Shown here: positions 16,124-24,213 of the stretch, piece after piece
Layout: every line of letters begins with the position of its first letter
How positions within the stretch are numbered: position 1 is the stretch's first letter
Virus record (IMG/VR): IMGVR_UViG_3300034082_001764
Location: 1-60,293 of that record
DNA: 60,293 nt
Source of the DNA: a virus
Reading direction: 5' to 3' (one strand)
Position numbers and translations under genes: made by a program
Notes under the pieces: generated by a model
Seen by the model: the letters and a program-made list of their open reading frames with translations, nothing else
Databases searched by the model: none
What the model was told of the DNA's origin: nothing

Positions 16124-16592
16124 CTTTCAACACCTTGAATGTTTCTGCAGCCACCACACGTTTGCGTAGACTACTAGAACTAAAACTATGGTCACGTCCA
16201 TTGAACACAATCTCAATACCCCGTTCTCCACCTTCCCATCGTCCAGAGAACTCTTTGTCGGCATATTCCACACCCAAGATACGCACATCCAAGGGAAGGA
16301 TTAACAACAAGTCCACCAAATCCTGTTCAGTTTGGTAAACCACAACTTCATCAACGTAGCGACAGGCCGACAATTGAATCTGGCGTTCAACAATACTTTG
16401 AACGGGCTTGTTCTTGGTGTCTGGTCGATCAATTGTGGGATCAGTTTGCAATCCACAAATCAAGTAATCGCAATGATTCTTGGCTTCGCTTAACATGGCA
16501 ATGTGCCCTGCATGTAGCATGTCGAACGTGCTGAATGTGATGCCAATTTTCTTGCCATCGGCTTTGAGTTGTTTGATGTGATTGAATATCAT
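16101..16592 (-). CDS. Nucleotidyltransferase (glycerol-3-phosphate cytidylyltransferase type)
   Basis: This 163-residue protein has the nucleotidyltransferase signature FSTFDMLHAGH (HxGH) at about residues 20-30 and a SSSSLRKR motif near the end that positions the nucleotide. It would couple a phosphorylated sugar, alcohol or cofactor precursor to CMP or AMP. Length suits TagD/RfaE-C-type enzymes. A CDP-sugar role would match the RfbH-like gene at 38430, but it is 20 kb away and this link is inference. Start at 16592 chosen by family alignment. Confidence 0.85.
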   Translation of the reverse strand: MIFNHIKQLKADGKKIGITFSTFDMLHAGHIAMLSEAKNHCDYLICGLQTDPTIDRPDTKNKPVQSIVERQIQLSACRYVDEVVVYQTEQDLVDLLLILPLDVRILGVEYADKEFSGRWEGGERGIEIVFNGRDHSFSSSSLRKRVVAAETFKVLKDGTTQAS

Positions 16593-16864
16593 GTGTTTTT
16601 TAATGTCCAAAAAGTTGCGGCACTTTCGGCCAGCCAAACATAGCGTCTGCTACGTTCAACCCACCACATGCCTTGATACTGAGGCATACCATATGCCTCA
16701 GTTAGTGTTGTGCAATCTCGCTCAACCTCGGATTGAGTATTTCTGTAATATCGTATAAAACGTTTGGTCACAAATTCTTGTCTGGCATCATCCCATATTT
16801 GCTTTTTTACATTGACTACTGCGCCTGGTTGGTATTCAACTTCTTCAATAATATTGTACATCAT
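16589..16864 (-). CDS. Small conserved phage protein
   Basis: This 91-residue protein is aromatic and basic (RFIRYYRNTQSEVERD, YQGMWWVERSRRYVWL). It forms an ATGA-coupled chain with 16861-17112 and 17109-17327, all of which share short aromatic motifs and lengths. A role for the set is unknown. Confidence 0.68.
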   Translation of the reverse strand: MMYNIIEEVEYQPGAVVNVKKQIWDDARQEFVTKRFIRYYRNTQSEVERDCTTLTEAYGMPQYQGMWWVERSRRYVWLAESAATFWTLKNT

Positions 16865-17112
16865 GCCCACCTCAATACAAACATTGTGAGATCTTTCTCG
16901 TTGCGAAACCAGAACTTTGCATTATTAACATACCACCGTGAGTTCGGAGTCCATACACCGTCATCAGGTGTAGGGCCATACACTTCAACACACCATTCTA
17001 CCATAGCATCCCACTCCTTGCGAAACCATGTTTGTGTATCTGCTACGAAGTCGGGCTTTACTGTATGGTATCGTGCACCGTATACATGTCCTTGAGAAAA
17101 AACTAGATTCAT
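16861..17112 (-). CDS. Small conserved phage protein
   Basis: This 83-residue protein contains MVEWCVEVYGPTPDDGVWTPNSRWYVNN and ends FRNEKDLTMFVLRWA, like its neighbours. The ATG at 17112 is used because it overlaps the upstream stop (ATGA). Function is unknown. Confidence 0.7.
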   Translation of the reverse strand: MNLVFSQGHVYGARYHTVKPDFVADTQTWFRKEWDAMVEWCVEVYGPTPDDGVWTPNSRWYVNNAKFWFRNEKDLTMFVLRWA

Positions 17113-17327
17113 GATGGATGATATTTTAAAGAAAACCAACTGGCATGAGTCGGGTTGTTAAACTCAAATTCAACACGTTTAGGAATTTCACCAATCATTT
17201 CATCCCACCGACTCTGGTGCCAAGCAAAATCAAAATCTGTTCCTTGCACCAATCCCTGTGCACGTAAATCATACACAATATCCAGCGCCTGAACCGGGGT
17301 TAGATCATTGATGGTTACCAGAGTCAT
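17109..17327 (-). CDS. Small conserved phage protein
   Basis: This 72-residue protein has FAWHQSRWDEMIGEIPKRVEFEF followed by HASWFSLKYHPS. The W-x-x-x-I-x-x-(R/K)-(V/F)-x-F-x-F ... W-F-x-L-(K/R) layout is typical of a small T4-like phage family and matches the two preceding genes. Function is unknown. Confidence 0.72.
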   Translation of the reverse strand: MTLVTINDLTPVQALDIVYDLRAQGLVQGTDFDFAWHQSRWDEMIGEIPKRVEFEFNNPTHASWFSLKYHPS

Positions 17328-17998
17328 TGAAATAACTGGCTGAGTGGTTCACCTGGCGCAACAAACTTGTCAAGGCTCATTCGAAGTATGCCGGGTTCCA
17401 AGTTGTCGTTGATGTACCTTGCAAGCACAGCATGATTTGCCGCAGTGATATGACCCTGTCTTAAATCCCGATATTGTTCCCAGACCTTTGATAATGATTG
17501 ATTGGGAAAATAGCACTGAGATTCCATCTCACTAACAGACATCAATGAAAACTCGGTATGCAACGGATTAGGGAAGCAAGGCAGTATTAAAATATTTTGA
17601 TGTGTAGTCATCATGCTGTTTACTATACATTGAGCCCCAAAGTCAGCATCTTTCCTGCTGAACAAATATTTCATGTAATCCTGATACACAGCATGAAACT
17701 TACCAATTGGTAATTCATCGCTGACCTTGAGCAAAATACTTGGTGCCGACGAACCCGGCAACAACGGAATAATTCTTGAACCAACTTGCAGTGTGTGCCG
17801 ATCTGATTCAGTCAGTGCCCATATAACCAAGTCAAACTGGCTGGCATAGATATCAACTAGCTTGGCACTGTACATAATGCTAGTACCACCCAGCCCAAAG
17901 GATTTTACAGTATGCCCGTGGTCACTGGCCAGCAAATTAAACCAACAATCAGTAAGTTTTGCATCAGCAAAGCTGTCCCCAAACACACCAATCTTCAT
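17324..17998 (-). CDS. SGNH/GDSL-like hydrolase family protein
   Basis: This 224-residue protein begins MKIGVFGDSFADAK with the block I GDS motif at residues 7-9 and GLGGTSIM as a probable block II. ITAANHAVLARYI near the end would hold the catalytic His. It is related in layout to the proteins at 14992, 23111, 42676 and 44649. Substrate unknown. The longer frame upstream overlaps the next gene and was rejected. Confidence 0.72.
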   Translation of the reverse strand: MKIGVFGDSFADAKLTDCWFNLLASDHGHTVKSFGLGGTSIMYSAKLVDIYASQFDLVIWALTESDRHTLQVGSRIIPLLPGSSAPSILLKVSDELPIGKFHAVYQDYMKYLFSRKDADFGAQCIVNSMMTTHQNILILPCFPNPLHTEFSLMSVSEMESQCYFPNQSLSKVWEQYRDLRQGHITAANHAVLARYINDNLEPGILRMSLDKFVAPGEPLSQLFQ

Positions 17999-17999
17999 G

Positions 18000-18416
18000 T
18001 CAGCTGACTTCTCTACGCCCGTTACCAATATCCTTGCTACGAGTATATCGTTGAGGACTTGGATTCATTGCTTGTTCCTGTTCCCATGTTTCCATGACCA
18101 CATGTCTGCAAACATTCTGGAACCACAAATCTACAATGTCAGCATCGGTCTTGCCTTGATAACCGGCTCTTACCAAGTTGGCAACAAACTTGTCGTTCCA
18201 GTCAAGATCAAACGCACCCTGATGCAGATTGTCTGGATCAACCTCCATGCTGAGAATAGCCACGTATGGTTCTCCTGATTCGTCAGCCAGTTCCTTGGCT
18301 GTCTTTTCGGGTGCTTTTTTCTTAGGCGGAGCAGGCGGTGTCTCGGGCTTGGATTGTGTGGGTTCAGGATTCACGTTGTGTCCTGTGCCAAACCAACCTT
18401 TGAGTTTATCAAACAT
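18000..18416 (-). CDS. Conserved phage hypothetical protein
   Basis: This 138-residue protein has a short N-terminal amphipathic segment, then a Pro/Lys/Glu-rich disordered linker (residues 15-42), then a domain with EPYVAILSMEVDPDNLHQGAFDLDWN. The domain is one I recognise as recurrent in T4-like phages without known function. It lies downstream of metK by nine bases. Confidence 0.72.
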   Translation of the reverse strand: MFDKLKGWFGTGHNVNPEPTQSKPETPPAPPKKKAPEKTAKELADESGEPYVAILSMEVDPDNLHQGAFDLDWNDKFVANLVRAGYQGKTDADIVDLWFQNVCRHVVMETWEQEQAMNPSPQRYTRSKDIGNGRREVS

Positions 18417-18425
18417 AATCAGTCC

Positions 18426-19526
18426 TTAAAATAAGTCTACAGTTTCCCAAGGCAAGTGATCCTTACCAAAGTGTCCGTAGTTTGTTGTAGTGCCATAAAT
18501 TGGGCGATATAGGTCAAATCGCTCAATGATACCTCGAGGTGTCAAATCAACATTGTCTTGTATCCATTTAGTCAATTCACGACTTTGTGGCTTATGGTCA
18601 GTCTCAACATAAAAACTCATGGGTTGCGCCAACCCAATGGCATAACTGATCTGCACAGTGGCCCAATCAGCTCGACCGCTGGCCACAATGTTCTTGGCAA
18701 GGTATCGCATCATGTAAGCGGCACTGCGATCCACTTTAGTAGGATCTTTGCCTGAGAAGGCTCCACCACCATGAGGAGCATAGCCACCGTAAGTATCAAC
18801 AATAATCTTACGGCCAGTAAGCCCAGTATCGCCATCAGGACCACCGATAACAAATCTACCAGTAGGGTTAATAAAGAATTCAGTTTCATTATCAATGTAT
18901 TTCTCCGGCAACACTCCGCGAATAATATTTTCTACCACCATTCGAACTTGGTCAATGCCTATGTTTTCTGCGTGTTGTGTACTACAAACAACTTTGGCAA
19001 TACGCCGGGGTGTGCCGTCATCGTTGTATTCAAATGTGACTTGACTCTTGGCATCTGGTTCTAGCCAAGTCACTGTGCCTGCTTTGCGGATTTTGGCCAA
19101 CTCTTCAACAATGCGATGGCTCCAGTAAATTGCACTGGGCATGTGCGCTGTGGTTTCGTTGCAGGCATACCCAAACATCAAGCCCTGATCGCCAGCCCCA
19201 AATGTGTCTGTTCCCAGGGCAATGTCGGCACTCTGACCGTGTAACAAATTGGTAATTTCCACTGTGCGCCAGTCAAATCCTGATTGTTCGTAGCCAACAT
19301 CACGTATGACCCTGCGAACAGCACTGTCGATGGCTTCGTCGGAGATCAGTCCCTTGAATTCCCCGGCAATGACCACACGATTGGTTGTGACCAGTGTTTC
19401 GCATGCACAACGTAGTGCAGGGTTCTTCTGTGCCATAAACAAATCTAGCACAGCATCGCTGATGGCATCTGCAATTTTATCTGGGTGTCCTTCTGACACA
19501 CTCTCACTTGTAAACAAATAACTCAT
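18426..19526 (-). CDS. metK: S-adenosylmethionine synthetase
   Basis: This 366-residue enzyme makes S-adenosylmethionine from methionine and ATP. EGHPDKIADAISDAVLD at residues 10-26 holds the ATP-binding His and metal Asp, FGAGDQGLMFGYA is the central signature and GGGAFSGKDPTKVDRSAAY the P-loop-like signature. It is about 15-20 residues shorter than E. coli MetK at the C-terminus but keeps all motifs. In a phage it is unusual; here it accompanies ahcY and several SAM-using enzymes. It is coupled to the upstream gene by ATGA. Confidence 0.96.
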   Translation of the reverse strand: MSYLFTSESVSEGHPDKIADAISDAVLDLFMAQKNPALRCACETLVTTNRVVIAGEFKGLISDEAIDSAVRRVIRDVGYEQSGFDWRTVEITNLLHGQSADIALGTDTFGAGDQGLMFGYACNETTAHMPSAIYWSHRIVEELAKIRKAGTVTWLEPDAKSQVTFEYNDDGTPRRIAKVVCSTQHAENIGIDQVRMVVENIIRGVLPEKYIDNETEFFINPTGRFVIGGPDGDTGLTGRKIIVDTYGGYAPHGGGAFSGKDPTKVDRSAAYMMRYLAKNIVASGRADWATVQISYAIGLAQPMSFYVETDHKPQSRELTKWIQDNVDLTPRGIIERFDLYRPIYGTTTNYGHFGKDHLPWETVDLF

Positions 19527-19756
19527 ACTGTTCCCTTTATTCTTTCAATTAAGAAATCTTGTTTGTTGTACCATCGATACTCAAATATTGGCTCACCTGG
19601 TCCTAATATCATTGATGTTTGTTTGTAAGCTGTCACAAACCACAATATTTTGCCGGTGAAATAACATTCTCTTGGCATTATTGTAAATTTAAGCTCGGTG
19701 CCAATACACCTGCGCTTAAACCAGTAGTCTTTCTGAGAACCTGGATCAAATGCCAT
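19523..19756 (-). CDS. Small hypothetical protein
   Basis: This 77-residue basic, aromatic protein (KDYWFKRRCIGTELKFTIMPRECYFTGK) is not recognised. The ATG at 19756 overlaps the TAA of the upstream gene by one base. It is probably cotranscribed with metK. Confidence 0.65.
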   Translation of the reverse strand: MAFDPGSQKDYWFKRRCIGTELKFTIMPRECYFTGKILWFVTAYKQTSMILGPGEPIFEYRWYNKQDFLIERIKGTV

Positions 19757-19947
19757 TACCAACTAGACACATCGGTGATGTCAAGTTTGACTGTACTCTT
19801 GGGATCAAACTCGATAGTCGTCACTGCACCGATGCCAGCACCTTTACTTGCATCTTCAGTAAGGATTATGCGATCCATACTGTCGTACATTTCAAACACT
19901 TCTCTTATTTTTTCATACTGGGCACGAGTAATTACAACTCTAATCAT
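19756..19947 (-). CDS. Small hypothetical protein
   Basis: This 63-residue protein begins MIRVVITRAQYEKIREVFEMYDSMDRI and ends in a beta-rich FDPKSTVKLDITDVSSW. Similar short 'ITRAQ' proteins occur in phages, from memory, but the role is unknown. Coupled by ATGA to the upstream gene. Confidence 0.65.
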   Translation of the reverse strand: MIRVVITRAQYEKIREVFEMYDSMDRIILTEDASKGAGIGAVTTIEFDPKSTVKLDITDVSSW

Positions 19948-20138
19948 TCTCCAACTCCGAAACGCTTCAAAATCTTGTCTCCAATCAAGTGACCGTATTC
20001 AAGTTCCTCTGTATCAGGAGTATGATACCACGCAACCTTGGCACATTCACGCACAATTAACTCGGCGAACTTTTCGTGATCAAAGTTGCTGTAAGGATTG
20101 TAGCACTCTAAGGCTAGTTCTTTAATTCGCTGGTTCAT
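19944..20138 (-). CDS. Small conserved phage protein
   Basis: This 64-residue protein has the widely seen pattern MNQRIKELA...(F)xxEKFAELIVRECAKV...GDKILKRFGV. The family is common in T4-like phages and has no known function. The ATG at 20138 overlaps the queE stop (ATGA); the eight residues before it in frame were dropped. Confidence 0.8.
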   Translation of the reverse strand: MNQRIKELALECYNPYSNFDHEKFAELIVRECAKVAWYHTPDTEELEYGHLIGDKILKRFGVGE

Positions 20139-21022
20139 CAAGTGCCCCAGGCATTGCGCCAAATGTCCACCTGCAGTCTTGGGCTGTATCGGTATCCACG
20201 ATCCATGGCCAGCTTGGCAACTTGTTGTGTGTTTAAGTTGTATACCTGCGGCACGCCACCTGCTGGCATCAAATAGATTGGTCCACCAAAGCCAGCCTTG
20301 CGATACAGTTCAACAGCGGCATCAGCGTCGGCAACGTCTTGTTCAGTGGCCACAACAAACTTCAAATACGTGTGGCCAATGTCTTGATAACTTACCACAT
20401 GCTCGGGCTTGATGGCAGTGTCCCAAGGCTCGCCACTGCATGGCAATTTAGGACTCACACTAAATGTCAGCTTGTCGTAATCTCGCCCATGTCGTGTAAA
20501 CTCTTCAAACAAGTATTCGCGCACTTCGGGATACAATGCTTGAGTTCCATTGGTTTCAAAAGTAAGGTCTCTCAAGCCCTGTGCTCGACATGCCTCAAGT
20601 AGCTCAGGATACAACTTTTGATATCCCAACAATGGTTCGCCACCAGTGATCACCAAGTGTGCTTCATTGTTGCGTCCAGCAGTGTCCCAGCGATTGCCGG
20701 GAATCATGGCATGTATTTTATCAGCAATGACCCCAACTTCATCTTGTTCGTTGAAACGTTTGAATTCAGGGTAGATACTAGCATACGTATCGCAACCAGA
20801 ACTCACCAAAGGCAAATCTTTGAACTCTCGATACTGATCAATGTCTTTGATGATCTGGATCACTTCTGGGTTGTGCCCGTCAATGACTTCATCTCGATCA
20901 CGCCCAAACTTGCGACAACGGAAGTTGCACCCGTATGTACGAAAGAAAACACTAGGCACACCGGCCCAGCGTCCTTCACCTTGTACACTATAAAATATCT
21001 CTGTGTAAGTAATTTTTTCCAT
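20138..21022 (-). CDS. queE: 7-carboxy-7-deazaguanine synthase (QueE-like radical SAM)
   Basis: This 294-residue protein is a QueE homologue, which rearranges carboxytetrahydropterin to 7-carboxy-7-deazaguanine on the way to preQ0. [25 protein letters not shown] and VITGGEPLL are clear family motifs. The third cluster cysteine expected two residues after Cys36 is absent (Phe39); Cys77, inside a SSGCDTYAS segment, may replace it. Similar CxxxCxxF variants are known to me from T4-like phages. The protein is about 70 residues longer than bacterial QueE. It works with folE (29170), queD (26177) and the DpdA-like gene (46043). Confidence 0.88.
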   Translation of the reverse strand: MEKITYTEIFYSVQGEGRWAGVPSVFFRTYGCNFRCRKFGRDRDEVIDGHNPEVIQIIKDIDQYREFKDLPLVSSGCDTYASIYPEFKRFNEQDEVGVIADKIHAMIPGNRWDTAGRNNEAHLVITGGEPLLGYQKLYPELLEACRAQGLRDLTFETNGTQALYPEVREYLFEEFTRHGRDYDKLTFSVSPKLPCSGEPWDTAIKPEHVVSYQDIGHTYLKFVVATEQDVADADAAVELYRKAGFGGPIYLMPAGGVPQVYNLNTQQVAKLAMDRGYRYSPRLQVDIWRNAWGT

Positions 21023-21027
21023 GTTTT

Positions 21028-21056
21028 ATTGTAACAGTTTATATCTAGATATGCAA
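21028..21056 (-). promoter_or_regulatory. Sigma70-type promoter for queE
   Basis: TTGCAT (21056-21051), 17 bases, TACAAT (21033-21028) on the minus strand, directly before the queE start. The transcript leader would be extremely short. Confidence 0.6.
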
Positions 21057-21079
21057 GTGTTTCTTGCTCAATTTTGAAT

Positions 21080-21565
21080 TTAGGTGGTTGGAAATGGCCA
21101 AGTACTACCTGGGTCGTGGCGAGATTTTAGTTTTATGTTTTCTTCAATAACCGTGCCATCTTCCTCACACAGGTCAATTTGATACGGTGCAATAATATGA
21201 ACAGCAGTATCTTCTTCAGACCAACTGTGATCGCCATCAAACAGCCATGCAGCACCACCTTGGTAATATGATTTTTTGATTTGTTGTTGTTCTACTGCTG
21301 TGATGTCATCACTGAATTCCCATTCAATGCTAACACTGTCATCGAACTCACAGCCCCACCCTGCATCTGCTCTAGCATAGGCAACAGGATCACCTTTCCA
21401 GGGAAGATTGCAGTCAAGATCTTCTTCGATGAAACCTTGACCCCAGCGATAAGTTTCGTCGATATTGAACCAACCAACACTGCCGTCTGGATTATTACGA
21501 TACATTTCTACATGATAGACGATGCTTTTCTTTTCCAGAGGTTTGATAAGATAAACTTTACTCAT
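21080..21565 (-). CDS. Conserved phage hypothetical protein, tandem paralogue A
   Basis: This 161-residue acidic protein contains YRWGQGFIEED, VSIEWEFSDDITAVEQQQIKKSY and a terminal IDLCEEDGTVIEEN. The order of motifs is the same as in the adjacent protein at 21558-21977, so the pair looks like an old tandem duplication. Function is unknown. The ATG at 21565 is used instead of an upstream GTG. Confidence 0.68.
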   Translation of the reverse strand: MSKVYLIKPLEKKSIVYHVEMYRNNPDGSVGWFNIDETYRWGQGFIEEDLDCNLPWKGDPVAYARADAGWGCEFDDSVSIEWEFSDDITAVEQQQIKKSYYQGGAAWLFDGDHSWSEEDTAVHIIAPYQIDLCEEDGTVIEENIKLKSRHDPGSTWPFPTT

Positions 21566-21977
21566 TATTGCCACCTTGTGCTACTACAATACCATCTTCA
21601 TCTGACAATTCTAATGGGCCTTGTAGAATATATTCTGTGTCGTCATTGCGCCAACCCAGTTCTTCCATGCCTTCAAAGTACTCTTCTTCCCAAGCTGCTT
21701 CAATCTCTGCCTGTTCTTCCTCGGACATATCTTCGGGGAAGGTCCAGTCAGCCCAACAGCCGTCATCAAGACTGGTCAGTTCCCAATCGTAGTCGCTTTC
21801 GCTTAGATTATAGCCGTTGGCATTGTCTAGATCAATCTCTGGTTGTTCGTCACTTTCGCAATAGAACTCACCCCAGCGATAGCCTTCCTCGCGAATAACA
21901 ACTTTGCCGTCTTTGTACCAGAACTGTTGTTCAACGGCAGACTTTTTATGTAATGTTTTTAATGTCCATATTGTCAT
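21558..21977 (-). CDS. Conserved phage hypothetical protein, tandem paralogue B
   Basis: This 139-residue strongly acidic protein contains GYRWGEFYCESDE, WADWTFPEDMSEEEQAEIEAAW and LQGPLELSDEDG. The W-x-F-P-x-x-(M/I)-(S/T)-x-x-E-Q-x-x-I-x-x-x-(W/Y) core recurs in T4-like phages. Function is unknown. It overlaps paralogue A by a few bases and the upstream gene by ATGA. Confidence 0.7.
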   Translation of the reverse strand: MTIWTLKTLHKKSAVEQQFWYKDGKVVIREEGYRWGEFYCESDEQPEIDLDNANGYNLSESDYDWELTSLDDGCWADWTFPEDMSEEEQAEIEAAWEEEYFEGMEELGWRNDDTEYILQGPLELSDEDGIVVAQGGNNE

Positions 21978-22180
21978 GATTTGGCTCCTTTACTTAGCGA
22001 TGTGAGCGCCCAGGCAATGTAGCCACCATTGGTTTCGCTCCAGGGGCAATGTTGTTCCCATAGTGTTTTTGCTTCTGCAACATCAGTATGAGACTTCATC
22101 AACTGATCCAGTTGCGGTCTTGTTGCATAACCATCTAAACTCCAGTCATGCGACTCTAACACTGTTACTAGATCAGTCAC
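21974..22180 (-). CDS. Small conserved hypothetical protein
   Basis: This 68-residue protein has HDWSLDGYATRPQLDQLMKSHTDVAEAKTLWEQHCPW followed by GGYIAWA. Not recognised. It lies two bases downstream of the BI-1-like gene and is coupled to paralogue B. Confidence 0.65.
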   Translation of the reverse strand: MTDLVTVLESHDWSLDGYATRPQLDQLMKSHTDVAEAKTLWEQHCPWSETNGGYIAWALTSLSKGAKS

Positions 22181-22182
22181 AA

Positions 22183-22869
22183 TTACTTCCTATCACCAAA
22201 AATTTGTAACAAGTTGATAAACAAGTTGATAAAGTCCATGTACAGAGTTAGTGCACCACGCACTTCTGCGCTATCACTAGTTTCCATACTGAGCTCCTCA
22301 CGGATCTTTTGTGTGTCGTAGGCAGTTAATCCAAGGAAGATAATAATAGCCAATGCTGAAATCACCATCTGCATCACGGTGCTGCCAATAAAGATATTGA
22401 CAATACTGGCAATAACAATAGCAACCAAGCCCACAAACATAAACTTGCCCATGCTATCCAGGCTCTGCTTGGTAAAGTAGCCATAACCACTCATGACACC
22501 AAACAGGATGGCCGCACCCATGAAAGCACTAACAATTGACCCCATGGTGAACACAGCAAAGATAGTGGCAAAACTCAAACCCATCAGGGCCGCAAAACTA
22601 TGTAAAAATATCTGAAGTCCTGTTTTGCTAAACTTGTCACTGGCCACACTAAAAGCTAAAATCAGTATGAGGGGTGCAAAAATTACAACCCATTTCAATA
22701 CCCCAGTAAAAAAGAATGCCAGCAGCTCGGGACTAGTACCCACAAAGTAACTCACCAGCATTGATACAATCACTGCTAGACTCATGTGTCCGTACACACG
22801 ACTCATTGCTGAGTTAATTTCGCTGGCAGAACGATATGCAATTCCGCTTGTGTAAGTTGTTTCAACCAT
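22183..22869 (-). CDS. Bax inhibitor-1/YccA-family membrane protein
   Basis: This 228-residue protein has about seven hydrophobic membrane segments and the BI-1 layout: an N-terminal soluble stretch ending in a YGHMSLAVIVSML helix, GLTAYDTQKIREE late in the protein (the conserved AYDTQ motif), and a final ALTLYMDFINLFINLLQIFG segment. Cellular relatives (YbhL, YccA) are inner-membrane proteins; YccA inhibits the FtsH protease and BI-1 proteins can leak calcium or protons. A phage copy might shield phage proteins from FtsH or change membrane state; this is inference. The ATG at 22869 follows AAGGAGAAAA. Confidence 0.88.
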   Translation of the reverse strand: MVETTYTSGIAYRSASEINSAMSRVYGHMSLAVIVSMLVSYFVGTSPELLAFFFTGVLKWVVIFAPLILILAFSVASDKFSKTGLQIFLHSFAALMGLSFATIFAVFTMGSIVSAFMGAAILFGVMSGYGYFTKQSLDSMGKFMFVGLVAIVIASIVNIFIGSTVMQMVISALAIIIFLGLTAYDTQKIREELSMETSDSAEVRGALTLYMDFINLFINLLQIFGDRK

Positions 22870-22879
22870 GATTTTCTCC

Positions 22880-23092
22880 TTAATTATCCAATTCCATTTC
22901 GCCAGCTTCCTTGACCAGAGCCAGCACCTCGTCCAAGGTGTTGCACAAGATCTTGGCAGTGACGTAGTCACCTTTCTTGTTGCGCCCACCGGCTTCTACC
23001 ATGAAGCCATTGTCATACCGATTAATGGTATACGACTCGTTGATTTTTGTCAGCTTGTCGCCAAACGATTTTACTGATTTTGCTGTTGCCAT
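22880..23092 (-). CDS. Small conserved phage protein
   Basis: This 70-residue protein contains VKSFGDKLTKINESYTINRYDNGFMVEAGGRNKKGDY, a beta-sheet pattern with an acidic end (EAGEMELDN). It is a recurring small protein in T4-like phages without known role. It precedes the BI-1-like gene by ten bases. Confidence 0.7.
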   Translation of the reverse strand: MATAKSVKSFGDKLTKINESYTINRYDNGFMVEAGGRNKKGDYVTAKILCNTLDEVLALVKEAGEMELDN

Positions 23093-23110
23093 AATGTTAC
23101 CTTTCAGTTG

Positions 23111-23806
23111 TTAAATGTTAAGAGCCTGTTTATAATCTTCATACCAAAAGTCTGACGCCGCCTCATGGGCAGACTCTAGTGGGTGCATACCCGGCGCTGG
23201 GGTAACTGCATGATTATTTAAGTGACACCATTCAAGAAAAGTATTTCCTTCCCAAGTTTGAATTTCACGTGATACTAATTTTTGCAAGGTTTGAACATAA
23301 TCTGGTGCATGGTATTCAGTTTCAAACAGCATGTTATCCATGTGTGTTTGTATGTTCACCACGCCCATGTCATGCATGTAGCTTTGCACAGCATAAATGG
23401 CTTGCAAACTACGATACCTATTCCATAAAATACTATGCCCAGCAAACTGCTGATACACCCAAATCAATTCACTAGCCTGATCAATCGGCAGTTGATTTTT
23501 TAGCTTGTCCGGTACACATGTTGGTCCCAGTGTAATCCAAGATTCGCTACTGGTTAGATAAAAATCCCAACGGCCACCCCAGGTCCAATTGATAACTGCT
23601 AGAGTATCCTGAACTGGGTTGTTTGAAAAATATGAGTACACTTGTCTAGCAATGTGTTCATTACCACAACCGGGAACAGACATGGTTTGATAATCAACAC
23701 CTAGTTTTTTGGCTGCTAGGCCTGCCCAACTCTTGGAACCATCGTGATTGTTGCCAAGCTCGCTGCCAAAAACAAAACTATCACCAAATGATACAATTTT
23801 TTTCAT
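23111..23806 (-). CDS. SGNH/GDSL-like hydrolase family protein
   Basis: This 231-residue protein begins MKKIVSFGDSFVFG; GDS is at residues 8-10, SVPGCGNEHIA at about 43-53 is a good block II glycine, and GMHPLESAHEAASDFW near the end has the catalytic His region. It is one of five related genes. A carbohydrate or lipid esterase role is the family expectation; no signal peptide is present, so it would act in the cytoplasm or the virion. Confidence 0.75.
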   Translation of the reverse strand: MKKIVSFGDSFVFGSELGNNHDGSKSWAGLAAKKLGVDYQTMSVPGCGNEHIARQVYSYFSNNPVQDTLAVINWTWGGRWDFYLTSSESWITLGPTCVPDKLKNQLPIDQASELIWVYQQFAGHSILWNRYRSLQAIYAVQSYMHDMGVVNIQTHMDNMLFETEYHAPDYVQTLQKLVSREIQTWEGNTFLEWCHLNNHAVTPAPGMHPLESAHEAASDFWYEDYKQALNI

Positions 23807-23824
23807 AACTTATCAATTTTTATC

Positions 23825-24199
23825 TTATGCACGACTCTTGACAAACTGAGATAATTCAGGTGCTGTCCAGCCCAGTGGCTTTAGTACTTTGCCATCTTCA
23901 CGCTTGCGAACCTTGCCTGTTTCGTGATCAATCTTGGCAAAGTTAGTTCGCATAACTTCCTTCCAGCCGCCTTCGGCATCCATACCTGCTGAGTGAATAG
24001 CGCCGATTGTTACAACAAGAATGTCTAGCAATGCATCTAAGATTTCTTCATCATCGTTGTCTGCTAGTGCTTGTTTGAGTTCTTTGTGCTCTTCTTCGAT
24101 CAACGCACAATACATGTCGAACTGTGTGCCATTGAACTTGTCAACCGTTTGGTCGCAAGCCCGCATAAACTTTTCTTGGTCTCTAAATGGATTTGTCAT
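23825..24199 (-). CDS. MazG-like nucleotide pyrophosphohydrolase
   Basis: This 124-residue all-helical protein shows the MazG/dUTPase-like metal site: EEEHKELKQAL (E-x-x-E-like) and EEILDALLDILVV (E-x-x-D). Such enzymes hydrolyse NTPs or dNTPs to monophosphates and pyrophosphate; phage copies may adjust nucleotide pools or signals. The C-terminal KVLKPLGWTAPELSQFV tail is typical of phage members. Start at 24199 is chosen because the residues before it are not family-like. Confidence 0.82.
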   Translation of the reverse strand: MTNPFRDQEKFMRACDQTVDKFNGTQFDMYCALIEEEHKELKQALADNDDEEILDALLDILVVTIGAIHSAGMDAEGGWKEVMRTNFAKIDHETGKVRKREDGKVLKPLGWTAPELSQFVKSRA

Positions 24200-24213
24200 A
24201 TTTTGTCCTTGCA

